A stretch of 64,000 nucleotides of DNA from Cohnella thailandensis (GTDB lineage: Bacteria; Bacillota; Bacilli; Paenibacillales; Paenibacillaceae). Positions 54,179-62,198 of the stretch are shown here, one piece after another (within the stretch, counting starts at the first letter, position 1; every line of letters begins with the position of its first letter). Position numbers and translations under genes: made by a program. The notes under the pieces are model-generated. The model ran no database searches, was not told the origin of the DNA, and saw nothing but the letters and a program-made list of their open reading frames with translations. Location: positions 1 to 64,000 of the forward strand of contig NZ_JACJVQ010000018.1 in assembly GCF_014212135.1 (NCBI RefSeq), given 5' to 3'.

Positions 54179-54871
54179 TTAACGGTAAGAAGCAGCGTTC
54201 AGACGAGCGCCGGGTCCCATCGTCGAAGAGATCGAGATGTTCTTCAGGTACACGCCCTTGGCAGCCGCCGGCTTAGCGCGGTTCAATGCGTCGATCAGAG
54301 CCTTCAGGTTGTCGTTCAGCTTCTCAGCGTCGAACGATACCTTGCCGATCGGAGCATGGATTTGACCAGCCTTGTCCAGACGGTATTCGATCTTACCGGC
54401 CTTGATCTCTTGAACGGCCTTGGCAACGTCAGTCGTTACCGTGCCGGCCTTCGGGTTAGGCATGAGGCCCTTACCGCCGAGAATACGACCGAGCTTACCC
54501 ACTTCGCTCATCATGTCCGGAGTAGCGACGCAGACGTCGAACTCGAACCATCCTTGTTGGATCTTGTTGATGAGGTCCGTATCGCCGACGTAGTCCGCTC
54601 CGGCAGCTTCAGCTTCCTTCAGCTTTTCGCCTTTTGCGAATACGAGGACGCGTTGCGTTTTGCCTGTGCCATGCGGCAAGACAACAACGCCACGAACGTT
54701 TTGGTCTTGCTTTCTCGGGTCAACGCCGAGACGAACCGCAACTTCGACGGACTCGTCGAACTTGGCGGAAGCGGCTTTCTTCACGAGCTCGATCGCTTCG
54801 AGCGACTCGTAAGTCGCATCGCGGTCGATCAGCTTCGCGGCTTCGACATATTTCTTGCCGTGTTTAGCCAT
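54179..54871 (-). CDS. rplA: Ribosomal protein L1
   Basis: A 230-residue L1 of the mobile 50S stalk. MAKHGKKYVEAAKLIDR, LPHGTGKTQRVLVFAKG and GLMPNPKAGTVT are hallmark blocks. It follows rplK and is followed by the rplJ promoter. Confidence 0.98.
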   Translation of the reverse strand: MAKHGKKYVEAAKLIDRDATYESLEAIELVKKAASAKFDESVEVAVRLGVDPRKQDQNVRGVVVLPHGTGKTQRVLVFAKGEKLKEAEAAGADYVGDTDLINKIQQGWFEFDVCVATPDMMSEVGKLGRILGGKGLMPNPKAGTVTTDVAKAVQEIKAGKIEYRLDKAGQIHAPIGKVSFDAEKLNDNLKALIDALNRAKPAAAKGVYLKNISISSTMGPGARLNAASYR

Positions 54872-54972
54872 GTTGTTCTCCTCCTTGTGTGGTTTTAACG
54901 GAAGTCTCCTCCCACATGTCCCGAGCGCTCAAGGTTCGGGACACCCGGTTACGGAATGCTATCCGCCCGGAA

Positions 54973-55398
54973 TTAGTCTTCGATGACAACGCCCATGGAA
55001 CGGGCGGTACCTTCGATCATACGCATAGCCGCTTCAACGGAAGCCGCGTTCAGGTCAACGAGCTTTTGCTCGGCGATCTCGCGTACTTTTGCACGTTTTA
55101 CCGTGGCGACTTTCTTCTTGTTCGGCTCGCCGGAACCCTTCTGGATGCCAGCCGCTACGCGCAGCAATACAGCCGCAGGCGGAGTCTTCGTCTCGAACGT
55201 GAAGGAACGATCCTCGAATACCGAGATGACGACCGGAATGATCAGGCCGGCTTGATCGGCGGTACGAGCATTGAATTCCTTACAGAAAGCCATGATGTTA
55301 ACACCCGCTTGACCCAGTGCAGGACCGATAGGCGGCGCCGGGTTTGCTTTGCCGGCAGGGACTTGCAGCTTCACCAATTTGATGACTTTCTTTGCCAT
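54973..55398 (-). CDS. rplK: Ribosomal protein L11
   Basis: A 141-residue L11 at the GTPase centre. LQVPAGKANPAPPIGPALGQ, with the conserved prolines that bind thiostrepton-type drugs, is intact. ATG at 55398 has GGAGGT; the frame reaches 55407. Confidence 0.98.
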   Translation of the reverse strand: MAKKVIKLVKLQVPAGKANPAPPIGPALGQAGVNIMAFCKEFNARTADQAGLIIPVVISVFEDRSFTFETKTPPAAVLLRVAAGIQKGSGEPNKKKVATVKRAKVREIAEQKLVDLNAASVEAAMRMIEGTARSMGVVIED

Positions 55399-55476
55399 GT
55401 TGCACACCTCCTTGCCCCATAATGCGGTTAGACGGAGCCTCTAGCTCCTCCCGCTCTTTCCTAGAAACCGGATAAA

Positions 55477-56010
55477 TTATATCTTCTCCACCTGAGTATA
55501 ATCCAACTCGAGCGGGGTTTCCCTTCCGAACATGTTCACGTGCACCTTAAGCTTGCTCTTGTCGTGCATGATCTCTTCGACCGAGCCGACAAAATTGGCG
55601 AAAGGCCCAACCTTGACGCGAACATTCTCCTTGATCTCGAAATCGATGACCGGTTTAGGTTCTTCCATGCCCATATGACGCAGAATTTGTTCCACTTCTT
55701 CAGGCAGAAGAGGGGTCGGCTTCGATCCCGATCCTGTGGAGCCTACGAACCCGGTAACCCCGGGCGTATTGCGCACCACATACCAAGAATCGTCTGTCTG
55801 GATCATCTCAACGAGGACATAGCCGGGATACACCTTGCGCATCACCGTCTTCTTCTTGCCGTCCTTGTTGACAATCTCCTCTTCCATTGGCACGAGCACG
55901 CGGAAAATCTTATCCTGCATGCCCATCGACTCCACGCGTTTCTCCAGGTTCGTCTTTACCTTATTCTCGTAACCGGAGTACGTGTGAACAACATACCATC
56001 TTTTCTCCAT
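55477..56010 (-). CDS. nusG: Transcription elongation/antitermination factor NusG
   Basis: A 177-residue NusG. The NGN domain opens with RWYVVHTYSGYENKVK, and the C-terminal KOW (VKVGPFANFVGSVEE) is complete. It couples RNA polymerase to ribosome or Rho. ATG at 56010 has AGGTGA upstream. It lies between secE and rplK. Confidence 0.98.
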   Translation of the reverse strand: MEKRWYVVHTYSGYENKVKTNLEKRVESMGMQDKIFRVLVPMEEEIVNKDGKKKTVMRKVYPGYVLVEMIQTDDSWYVVRNTPGVTGFVGSTGSGSKPTPLLPEEVEQILRHMGMEEPKPVIDFEIKENVRVKVGPFANFVGSVEEIMHDKSKLKVHVNMFGRETPLELDYTQVEKI

Positions 56011-56033
56011 CGATGTCACCTTTGGTTCCTGTG

Positions 56034-56243
56034 TCAAATGACGAGGTCGACGAGCTGAGAAATGCCGATGTCCAGTGCCCAGAAGTAGATAGCGATCAGC
56101 AATACGGTGACGATAACGACGATCGTGTAGCTGATCAATTCCTTACGCTTAGGCCACTTAACCTTCTTTAACTCACTCCAACTGTCGCCGAAGAACGCAA
56201 AAAAGGACCCAAAGCTCTGTTTCATTTTGGCCAGGAAAGTCAC
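56034..56243 (-). CDS. secE: Preprotein translocase subunit SecE
   Basis: A 69-residue single-helix SecE that clamps SecY. The amphipathic stretch ELKKVKWPKRKELISYT precedes the hydrophobic helix VVIVTVLLIAIYFWAL. GTG at 56243 is chosen with GGAGGT 6 nt upstream; a TTG two codons earlier abuts that site. Confidence 0.95.
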   Translation of the reverse strand: MTFLAKMKQSFGSFFAFFGDSWSELKKVKWPKRKELISYTIVVIVTVLLIAIYFWALDIGISQLVDLVI

Positions 56244-56261
56244 GTCCAAACCTCCTACGAC

Positions 56262-56411
56262 TTACCGAGTTTCGCGATGAGGAAGATGCGCATTGCAGAA
56301 CTTGCAGAACTTCTTCAGCTCAATGCGATCGGAGTGCGTCCGTTTGTTCTTGCTCGTCGTGTAGTTCCGTTGCTTGCATTGAGTGCAAGCGAGCGTAATA
56401 ATAACCCGCAT
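56262..56411 (-). CDS. rpmG: Ribosomal protein L33, zinc type
   Basis: A 49-residue L33 read directly from the sequence. MRVIITLACTQCKQRNY opens it, and the zinc ligands C9, C12, C36 and C39 are all present (C+ form). It heads the rpmG-secE-nusG unit, as in Bacillus. Confidence 0.97.
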   Translation of the reverse strand: MRVIITLACTQCKQRNYTTSKNKRTHSDRIELKKFCKFCNAHLPHRETR

Positions 56412-56557
56412 GTGTTCCACCTCCCGGGCTTGCCAACTTCATAAACATATTGAATCCAAGCGCAAACGCCGTCCCGCCGTTGCACGACAACGAAACCTGG
56501 CGTTTCGCCCGAGATTCAGGGCCTGTGCATAAAACTCCACCTTAAGGTTACTAAAAT

Positions 56558-56586
56558 AATTTATCACAGGGGCTATACGATGTCAA
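56558..56586 (-). promoter_or_regulatory. rpmG-secE-nusG promoter
   Basis: Consensus -35 TTGACA (56581-56586) and -10 TAAATT (56558-56563), 17 nt apart, about 145 nt before rpmG. The rest of the 380-nt gap to sigH holds only the sigH terminator and no gene I can support. Confidence 0.82.
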
Positions 56587-56730
56587 CGAAAAGTGAATTG
56601 GGAGCTAGAGGAACCGCGAACCTTCTTCTGGCAACAGAGCTATTCTCATTCTTTCTACATCGTCTGGAATTTATAAGTCTCGCTCTTAGCTTTTGAAGTC
56701 GGACCCTTCGGAAGAAGAATCGGCGCATCA

Positions 56731-56759
56731 AAAAAAGCAGCCCGCATAGGAAACTGCTT
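56731..56759 (-). terminator. sigH terminator
   Basis: AGCAG pairs with CTGCT around an imperfect GC-containing stem, followed by TTTTTT on the minus strand. Confidence 0.65.
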
Positions 56760-56793
56760 GTCCTTGATAGAGTATGGATAATAGCTCATTCGA

Positions 56794-57444
56794 TTAAAGT
56801 CCGATGTCCCTTACTTCCAAGTACTTCTCCAGCTTGCGCTTCACCCGCTGCAGCGCATTGTCGATAGACTTGACGTGGCGGTCCAAGTCGACGGCGATCT
56901 CCTGATAGGAACGACCGTCCAGGTAGAGCATAAGCACGCGGCGCTCGAGGTCGCTCAGAATCTCGGACATCTTGTCTTCCAGGCCGAAGAATTCTTCCTG
57001 ATTGATAATCATCTCTTCCGGATCGCAGACGCGGGAGCCGCAGATGACGTCCAGCAGCGTGCGGTCGGAATCCTCGTCGTAGATCGGCTTATCCAAGGAT
57101 ACGTACGAGTTTAGAGGAATATGCTTCTGGCGGGTTGCGGTCTTGATCGCGGTAATGATCTGGCGGGTGACGCACAGCTCGGCGAACGCCTTGAAGGAAG
57201 CGAGCTTGTCTCCTTTGAAGTCGCGAATGGACTTGTAGAGACCGATCATCCCTTCCTGCACGATATCTTCCCGTTCCGCGCCGATCAGAAAATAAGAGCG
57301 GGCCTTCGCCCGAACGAAATTGCGATATTTATTGATCAGATACTCGAGAGCGTTGGAATCGCCAAGCCGAACGGCTTCCACGATATCCTCGTCGGTCTTG
57401 AAGTCGTATTCGTGTGCTATCAAATCGTTAACGTCCACGCTCAC
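56794..57444 (-). CDS. sigH: RNA polymerase sigma-H factor
   Basis: A 216-residue sigma factor. Region 2 holds INKYRNFVRAKARSYFLIGA and DIVQEGMIGLYKSIRDF, and region 4 has SYQEIAVDLDRHVKSIDNAL. It drives early stationary-phase and sporulation genes. GTG at 57444 has GGAGGG 7 nt upstream. It follows rae1 as in Bacillus. Confidence 0.96.
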   Translation of the reverse strand: MSVDVNDLIAHEYDFKTDEDIVEAVRLGDSNALEYLINKYRNFVRAKARSYFLIGAEREDIVQEGMIGLYKSIRDFKGDKLASFKAFAELCVTRQIITAIKTATRQKHIPLNSYVSLDKPIYDEDSDRTLLDVICGSRVCDPEEMIINQEEFFGLEDKMSEILSDLERRVLMLYLDGRSYQEIAVDLDRHVKSIDNALQRVKRKLEKYLEVRDIGL

Positions 57445-57611
57445 GAATCATCCCTCCGACCTTCAAGGTATCTCCAACGCCTAGGGACGCCGGAGAAGGT
57501 ATTAGTTTGGAAACTTCCAAACTACTAACAATATACTTGATGATTCCAATAGCGTCAACCGATGCGAGCTTATTTGACGCGGATTCCGAGGATTCGACAT
57601 TGGAAAAACTG

Positions 57612-58163
57612 TTATCCGTCCCCATCATCTTCCGCCTCCAGGGACTGCCCTCTTCTCATGAGCTCCAATCTCAGCTGAACGTCCGGCTTCAATACGCCTC
57701 CGAGCGGGTTGCGCTTGGGCGGAGGCTCTCTGCGGAGGGCGGCTTCGATCTCCCGCTTCCCTTCTTCCACGGCGAGCCTCAGTTCCCGGGCGGACAGGCG
57801 GAGAGCGCCTCTCCCGAACGCCACCCTTTGCTCGGTCTGGTCGGACGTCGCCACGTAGAGGTTGCGCTTCACGGACGTCATCTCGCCGACCAGCCGCTCG
57901 ATGCATTCGTCCGCCGTCTCCTTCTCCCGCGTGTAGACGATGTTAAGACGGTGCTGCTTGAACTCGGCGCCCAATCCCGGCACCCGGAAGGCGTCGAACA
58001 CGACGTAGACCGTCATGCCCGCGTAGCTTTGGTAGTTGGCGAGCAGATCGAGCAGCCGGTCCCTCGCATCCTCGAGCTTGTCCAATTTAAGCCGTTCCAG
58101 CTCGGGCCAGGCGCCGATCATGTTGTAGCCGTCGACGATCAGGACGTCTTCACGGCGAAGCAT
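57612..58163 (-). CDS. rae1: NYN-domain ribosome-dependent mRNA endonuclease Rae1 (YacP)
   Basis: A 183-residue PIN/NYN-fold nuclease. The acidic start VLIVDGYNMIGAW, the ETADECIERL helix and the VATSDQTEQR block are typical. In B. subtilis it cuts mRNA in the ribosomal A site. It overlaps the end of rlmB by 14 nt, so the two are coupled. Confidence 0.9.
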   Translation of the reverse strand: MLRREDVLIVDGYNMIGAWPELERLKLDKLEDARDRLLDLLANYQSYAGMTVYVVFDAFRVPGLGAEFKQHRLNIVYTREKETADECIERLVGEMTSVKRNLYVATSDQTEQRVAFGRGALRLSARELRLAVEEGKREIEAALRREPPPKRNPLGGVLKPDVQLRLELMRRGQSLEAEDDGDG

Positions 58164-59136
58164 GCCCGTCTCCCTTGTTGCTTGCGGCCGCTTCCTTCTC
58201 CAGGCGAGCCCGCCGCTGGCGGACCGTCTCGTACAGGATGACGCCCGCCGCGACGGAGGCGTTCAGCGAATTGACGTGGCCGAACATCGGGAGGGAGACG
58301 AGGAAGTCGCACTTCTCGCGAATCAGCCTCGAGATGCCTTTGCCCTCGCTGCCGATGACGATCGCGATCGGACCGCTCAGATCGGACTCGTACACGTCCT
58401 GCGTCGCCGCCGCGTCCGCTCCGGCGACCCAGATCCCCTCTTCCTTGAGGCGGTCGATCGTCTGGGCCAGGTTCGCCACCCTGGCGACGGGAACGTATTC
58501 GACCGCTCCCGCGGAGGTCTTCGCGACGACCGCGGTGAGGCTCGCGCTGCGCCGCTTCGGCACGATGACGCCGTGGGCTCCCGTGCAGTCAACCGAGCGA
58601 AGGATCGAGCCCAGGTTGTGCGGGTCCTCCACTTCGTCCAGCAGGATCAGGAACGGAGCTTCGCCGCGTTCCTTAGCCAGCGCCAGCAAGTCCTCCACCT
58701 CCGCGTACGAGACGGCGGCGGCTTGCGCGACGACGCCTTGATGCTGAACGTTCGGCACGAGCGAGTCCAGCTTCTTCTTGTCCGCGAACTGGACGACGAC
58801 TCCCCTGGACTTCGCTTCGTCCAGAATGGGCTGGACGAGACTGCGCTGCGCTTGGTTGGACAGCCAGATCTTATTCAAGGCCCGTCCCGCCTTCAGCGCC
58901 TCCAGCACCGGGTGCTTGCCGGCCAGGTAGCTTTCGCCGCTCCCCTCTTCCTCGTCCGCAAGCAGGGGCTGCAGCGGCTCTTGCTCCGCCGGCGCCGTCT
59001 CGCGGCGATGCTTCGCCGGCTGGCCGGACCGGCCGCCGGAACCGAAGCGATCGCCCCGCTCCCGGGGCGGCCGCCCTCCTTCGGCCTGCCTTCTCGAATC
59101 GCCTGACGATGGGCGGGGTCTATTGCGGTTATTCAT
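58150..59136 (-). CDS. rlmB: 23S rRNA 2'-O-methyltransferase RlmB (TrmH family)
   Basis: A 328-residue SPOUT methyltransferase. A basic low-complexity N-terminus (1-65) precedes the substrate-binding part (from AGKHPVLEALKAGRALNKIW), and the knot motifs LDEVEDPHNLGSILRSVDC, IVIGSEGKGISRLI and SLNASVAAGVILYE follow. It methylates the ribose of G2251 or an equivalent base. I choose ATG at 59136 with GAGAGG 9 nt upstream, since upstream ATGs overlap mrnC. It lies between mrnC and rae1. Confidence 0.92.
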   Translation of the reverse strand: MNNRNRPRPSSGDSRRQAEGGRPPRERGDRFGSGGRSGQPAKHRRETAPAEQEPLQPLLADEEEGSGESYLAGKHPVLEALKAGRALNKIWLSNQAQRSLVQPILDEAKSRGVVVQFADKKKLDSLVPNVQHQGVVAQAAAVSYAEVEDLLALAKERGEAPFLILLDEVEDPHNLGSILRSVDCTGAHGVIVPKRRSASLTAVVAKTSAGAVEYVPVARVANLAQTIDRLKEEGIWVAGADAAATQDVYESDLSGPIAIVIGSEGKGISRLIREKCDFLVSLPMFGHVNSLNASVAAGVILYETVRQRRARLEKEAAASNKGDGHASP

Positions 59137-59152
59137 CTCGATCTTCCTCTCC

Positions 59153-59608
59153 TCACTCATTCGTCCGGTCATCTTCGAACGCCAGACCGATCAGCTGTTC
59201 AAGCCTGTCCCGCTCTCCGCGGTAATACAAATACCCGACCAAGCATTCCAATCCGGTCGCCAGCCGATAAGCGCCGGGGTCGGCGTTCTTCGGCGGCTGT
59301 CCCGACTTCGTGTTGCGCCCGCGGCGGACGACGTCGGCTTCCTCCTCCGTCAAGAGCGGCTGCCACTTCTCCAGCAAGCGGGCCTGCGCGCCGGCGGACA
59401 CGCGCTTGGACGCCGCCTTGTGCAGCTGATGCGGCTTGCGGATCGCCGCTTCGAGAATAAGCCGCTGCCGCACGTACACCTCGAACACGGCATCGCCGAT
59501 ATACGCGAGCACGATCGGCGGCAGCAGGTTGACGGGAACGTCGCTTGGAACGACAGGCGCGATAACGGGAGCCGGCGCGGTTAATCCGTCCATGGCCTTC
59601 TCCGTCAT
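59153..59608 (-). CDS. mrnC: Mini-ribonuclease III
   Basis: A 151-residue RNase III-like domain without a dsRNA-binding domain, which matures 23S rRNA ends. LPPIVLAYIGDAVFEVYVRQ holds the acidic catalytic motif, and GRNTKSGQPPKNADPGAYRLAT is typical. ATG 59608 overlaps the cysS stop (ATGA); ATG 59593 has a better-placed GGAG and is an equal alternative. The frame runs far upstream inside cysS and is not used. Confidence 0.92.
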   Translation of the reverse strand: MTEKAMDGLTAPAPVIAPVVPSDVPVNLLPPIVLAYIGDAVFEVYVRQRLILEAAIRKPHQLHKAASKRVSAGAQARLLEKWQPLLTEEEADVVRRGRNTKSGQPPKNADPGAYRLATGLECLVGYLYYRGERDRLEQLIGLAFEDDRTNE

Positions 59609-61014
59609 TTGCGCCGCCAACGGATTCCTTGCGGCGTATCCTCCAGCAGGATCCCCTTCTCCGCGAGGAGGTCGCGGATCTCGTCCGCCCGCTTGAAGTC
59701 GCGGCTCTTCCGGGCTTCCGCCCGCTCGGCGATCAAGCTGTCCACCTCTTCGTCCAGCAGTTCGGCGCCGTCCTCCGGCAGCAGCAGGCCAAGCACGCCG
59801 TCCAGCTCGCCGATCGTCTTCAGGAGCAGGTTCAGGGTCGCCGCGTTCGCGACGTCGCGCTGCAGGTAAGCGTTGGCCTCCGAGACGACCTGGAACCATA
59901 CCGTCACGGCGTCCGCCGTATTGAAGTCGTCGTCCATCTTCGCCCGGAACTCGGCCATCAGCTCTTCGAGGCGGGCGGCCAGCTCCTCGTCCGGTCCTCC
60001 CGGAAGCTCGGCGTGCACGCTGCCCAAGCGGTGCTTCACGTTGCCCGCGCTCGTCGCGAGCCGGGCCACGCTGTTCTCCGCTTGGCGGACGATCTCCTCG
60101 CTGAAGTTCAGCGGGCTGCGGTAATGCGTCGTCAGCATGATGTAGCGGATCGCCTGCGCGCTCGTGCGCTTCAGCAGCTCGCGGGGGTTGATCCCGTTGC
60201 CGAGCGACTTGGACATCTTCTCGTTATTGATGTTCACGAAGCCGTTATGCATCCAATAGCGCGCCAGCGGCTTGCCGGTAAGCGCTTCGGATTGCGCGAT
60301 TTCGCACTCGTGGTGAGGGAACTGCAGATCGTGCCCGCCGCCGTGAATGTCCAGCGTGTCTCCCGCGTACGTTCGAGCCATCGCGGAGCACTCGATGTGC
60401 CAGCCGGGACGCCCGTCGCCCCAAGGGCTCGGCCAGAAGATCTCTCCCGGCTTGGCGCCCTTCCAGAGAACGAAGTCCTGCGGGCTCTCCTTCCGCTCGT
60501 CCACCTCGACGCGAATGCCGTATTGCAGCTCGTCAAGGTTCTTATGCGACAGCTTGCCGTATTCCGGGAACTTGGAGGTGCGGTAGTAGACGTCTCCCCC
60601 GCTCTCGTACGCATAGCCTTTGTCCACGAGCTCCTCGATAAACGCGACAATCTCCGGAATATTCTCCGTGACCCGCGGATTGATCGAAGCCGGACGGGCT
60701 CCCAGCCCTTCGCGGTCCTCGTTGAAGCCGGCGATGTACTTCTCCGCGAGCTCGGGCACCGTGATGCCGAGTTCGTTCGCGCGGCGGATCATCTTGTCGT
60801 CCACGTCCGTGAAGTTCACCACGTAATTGACGTCATAGCCGCTGAATTCCAGATATCTTCTCACGACGTCGAAGAAGATGACCGGCCGCGAGTTGCCGAT
60901 ATGAATGTAGTCGTACACGGTCGGTCCGCACACGTACATATTGACTTTGCCCGGCGTCAGCGGGACGAACGTTTCCTTCTCCCGGGTAAGGCTGTTATAA
61001 ATCATCAAGGTCAC
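59605..61014 (-). CDS. cysS: Cysteinyl-tRNA synthetase
   Basis: A 469-residue class I synthetase. The zinc-binding C29 precedes HIGN (38-41), KMSKS is in EKMSKSLGNGI, and the C-terminal domain ends in GIRWRRK. GTG at 61014 with AAAGGAG 10 nt upstream is preferred to a poorly spaced ATG three codons later. It follows cysE by 15 nt, so it shares the T-box control. Confidence 0.97.
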   Translation of the reverse strand: MTLMIYNSLTREKETFVPLTPGKVNMYVCGPTVYDYIHIGNSRPVIFFDVVRRYLEFSGYDVNYVVNFTDVDDKMIRRANELGITVPELAEKYIAGFNEDREGLGARPASINPRVTENIPEIVAFIEELVDKGYAYESGGDVYYRTSKFPEYGKLSHKNLDELQYGIRVEVDERKESPQDFVLWKGAKPGEIFWPSPWGDGRPGWHIECSAMARTYAGDTLDIHGGGHDLQFPHHECEIAQSEALTGKPLARYWMHNGFVNINNEKMSKSLGNGINPRELLKRTSAQAIRYIMLTTHYRSPLNFSEEIVRQAENSVARLATSAGNVKHRLGSVHAELPGGPDEELAARLEELMAEFRAKMDDDFNTADAVTVWFQVVSEANAYLQRDVANAATLNLLLKTIGELDGVLGLLLPEDGAELLDEEVDSLIAERAEARKSRDFKRADEIRDLLAEKGILLEDTPQGIRWRRK

Positions 61015-61029
61015 GATTCCGACTCTCCT

Positions 61030-61734
61030 TTACGATTCCTGGGCGGCCGCTCCGACCTTCTCGGGTTCCGCCGCCTCATGTTCTTTATTCCGTTCCGCCT
61101 TCAAACGTTCGACCTCCGCCTTCAGCTCGTTGATCTCCTTCTGCATGAAGCGGAAGGTTTCGATGAGCGGATCGGGCAGGTTCGTGTGGTCGAGCCGGTC
61201 CCCGACCCGCTCCCCGTTGCGCTTCACCACCCGGCCGGGAATGCCCACGACCGTGCTGTCCGCCGGCACCGGGCGAAGCACGACGGAATTCGCCCCGATA
61301 TTCGAGTTATCTCCAACCGTGAACGAGCCTAGTACTTTGGCGCCCGACGCGATGACGACGCGATTGCCGATCGTCGGATGGCGCTTCCCCTTCTCCTTGC
61401 CCGTGCCGCCGAGGGTAACCCCCTGGTAAATGACGACCTCGTCCCCGATCTCGCACGTTTCCCCGATGACGACTCCCATTCCGTGGTCGATGAACAGCTT
61501 TCGGCCGATCTTGGCGCCGGGGTGAATCTCGATCCCCGTCATGAATCGGCTCACTTGCGAGATCATGCGGGCGACCGTAAACCAGCGGCGGCGGAAAAAA
61601 TAGTGGGCGACGCGATGGGCCCAGATGGCGTGCAGACCGGAATACGTGAAGATGACTTCGAACCTGCTGCGCGCCGCCGGGTCATTCTCGAATACCGCCT
61701 CGATATCGGAACGAATGTTGCTCCATACTCCCAT
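61030..61734 (-). CDS. cysE: Serine O-acetyltransferase
   Basis: A 234-residue enzyme making O-acetylserine for cysteine synthesis. A left-handed beta-helix with IDHGMGVVIGETCEIGD and TLGGTGKEKGKRHPTIG carries the catalytic His and CoA-binding loops. The C-terminal ~35 residues are a charged, coiled-coil-like extension. ATG at 61734 has AGGGGG upstream. A much longer frame through gltX exists but has no start signal. Preceded by a cysteine T-box. Confidence 0.96.
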   Translation of the reverse strand: MGVWSNIRSDIEAVFENDPAARSRFEVIFTYSGLHAIWAHRVAHYFFRRRWFTVARMISQVSRFMTGIEIHPGAKIGRKLFIDHGMGVVIGETCEIGDEVVIYQGVTLGGTGKEKGKRHPTIGNRVVIASGAKVLGSFTVGDNSNIGANSVVLRPVPADSTVVGIPGRVVKRNGERVGDRLDHTNLPDPLIETFRFMQKEINELKAEVERLKAERNKEHEAAEPEKVGAAAQES

Positions 61735-61788
61735 GTCCTTACCCCCTCGATTCCCTTCGAACGGATTCCGCGGACTTAAGGCGACGAC

Positions 61789-62045
61789 AAAAAAACGCCT
61801 CCGCAGCATCTCGCTGCAGAGGCGTCGATCGTTACGCGGTCCCACTCTGCTTGAACAGCCCCGCTCGAGCACGCGGACGGCGGCTATCCAACTCATTCGC
61901 CCGTTAACGAGGGCCATTCGGCATCGCCTACCCGCTGTGCTGAAGCACTCGCTCGGCGATGCGGCTCCCAGGCGCACTTCGGTTCCCACGGAAGAAGCTG
62001 CTCTCAGCAATCGCAGCTCTCTCTGTACTTCCGAGGCGGGAACGT
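61789..62045 (-). promoter_or_regulatory. T-box leader, cysteine specific, of cysE-cysS
   Basis: The minus strand shows AGAGAGAGCTGCG at the stem I base (about 62015-62030), a specifier region GAAGTGCGCCTGGGAG with TGC (Cys), the stem-loop GCATCGCC/GGCGATGC, and the T-box AGTGGGACCGCG (61835-61846). A terminator hairpin ACGCCTCTGC/GCGGAGGCGT with TTTTTTT (61789-61826) follows. Uncharged tRNA-Cys should let transcription continue into cysE-cysS. The variable T-box base is G rather than the A expected for a U discriminator. Confidence 0.88.
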
Positions 62046-62091
62046 ACTCTACCTGTTCGACGCGGATTCCGGTATGAAGCTTGTTAACGCC

Positions 62092-62120
62092 AGTATATCC
62101 GAACCCCCGCGAATCGACAA
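62092..62120 (-). promoter_or_regulatory. Promoter of the cysE-cysS T-box transcript
   Basis: -35 TTGTCG (62115-62120) and -10 TATACT (62092-62097), 17 nt apart, between gltX and the T-box leader. Confidence 0.6.
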
Positions 62121-62198
62121 GGGCGACCAATTCCCATCCGAATACTATGATAACCCTGTCTCTATCGGAAAACGCAAGCCGGGCAGCTTGTTCCCGCC

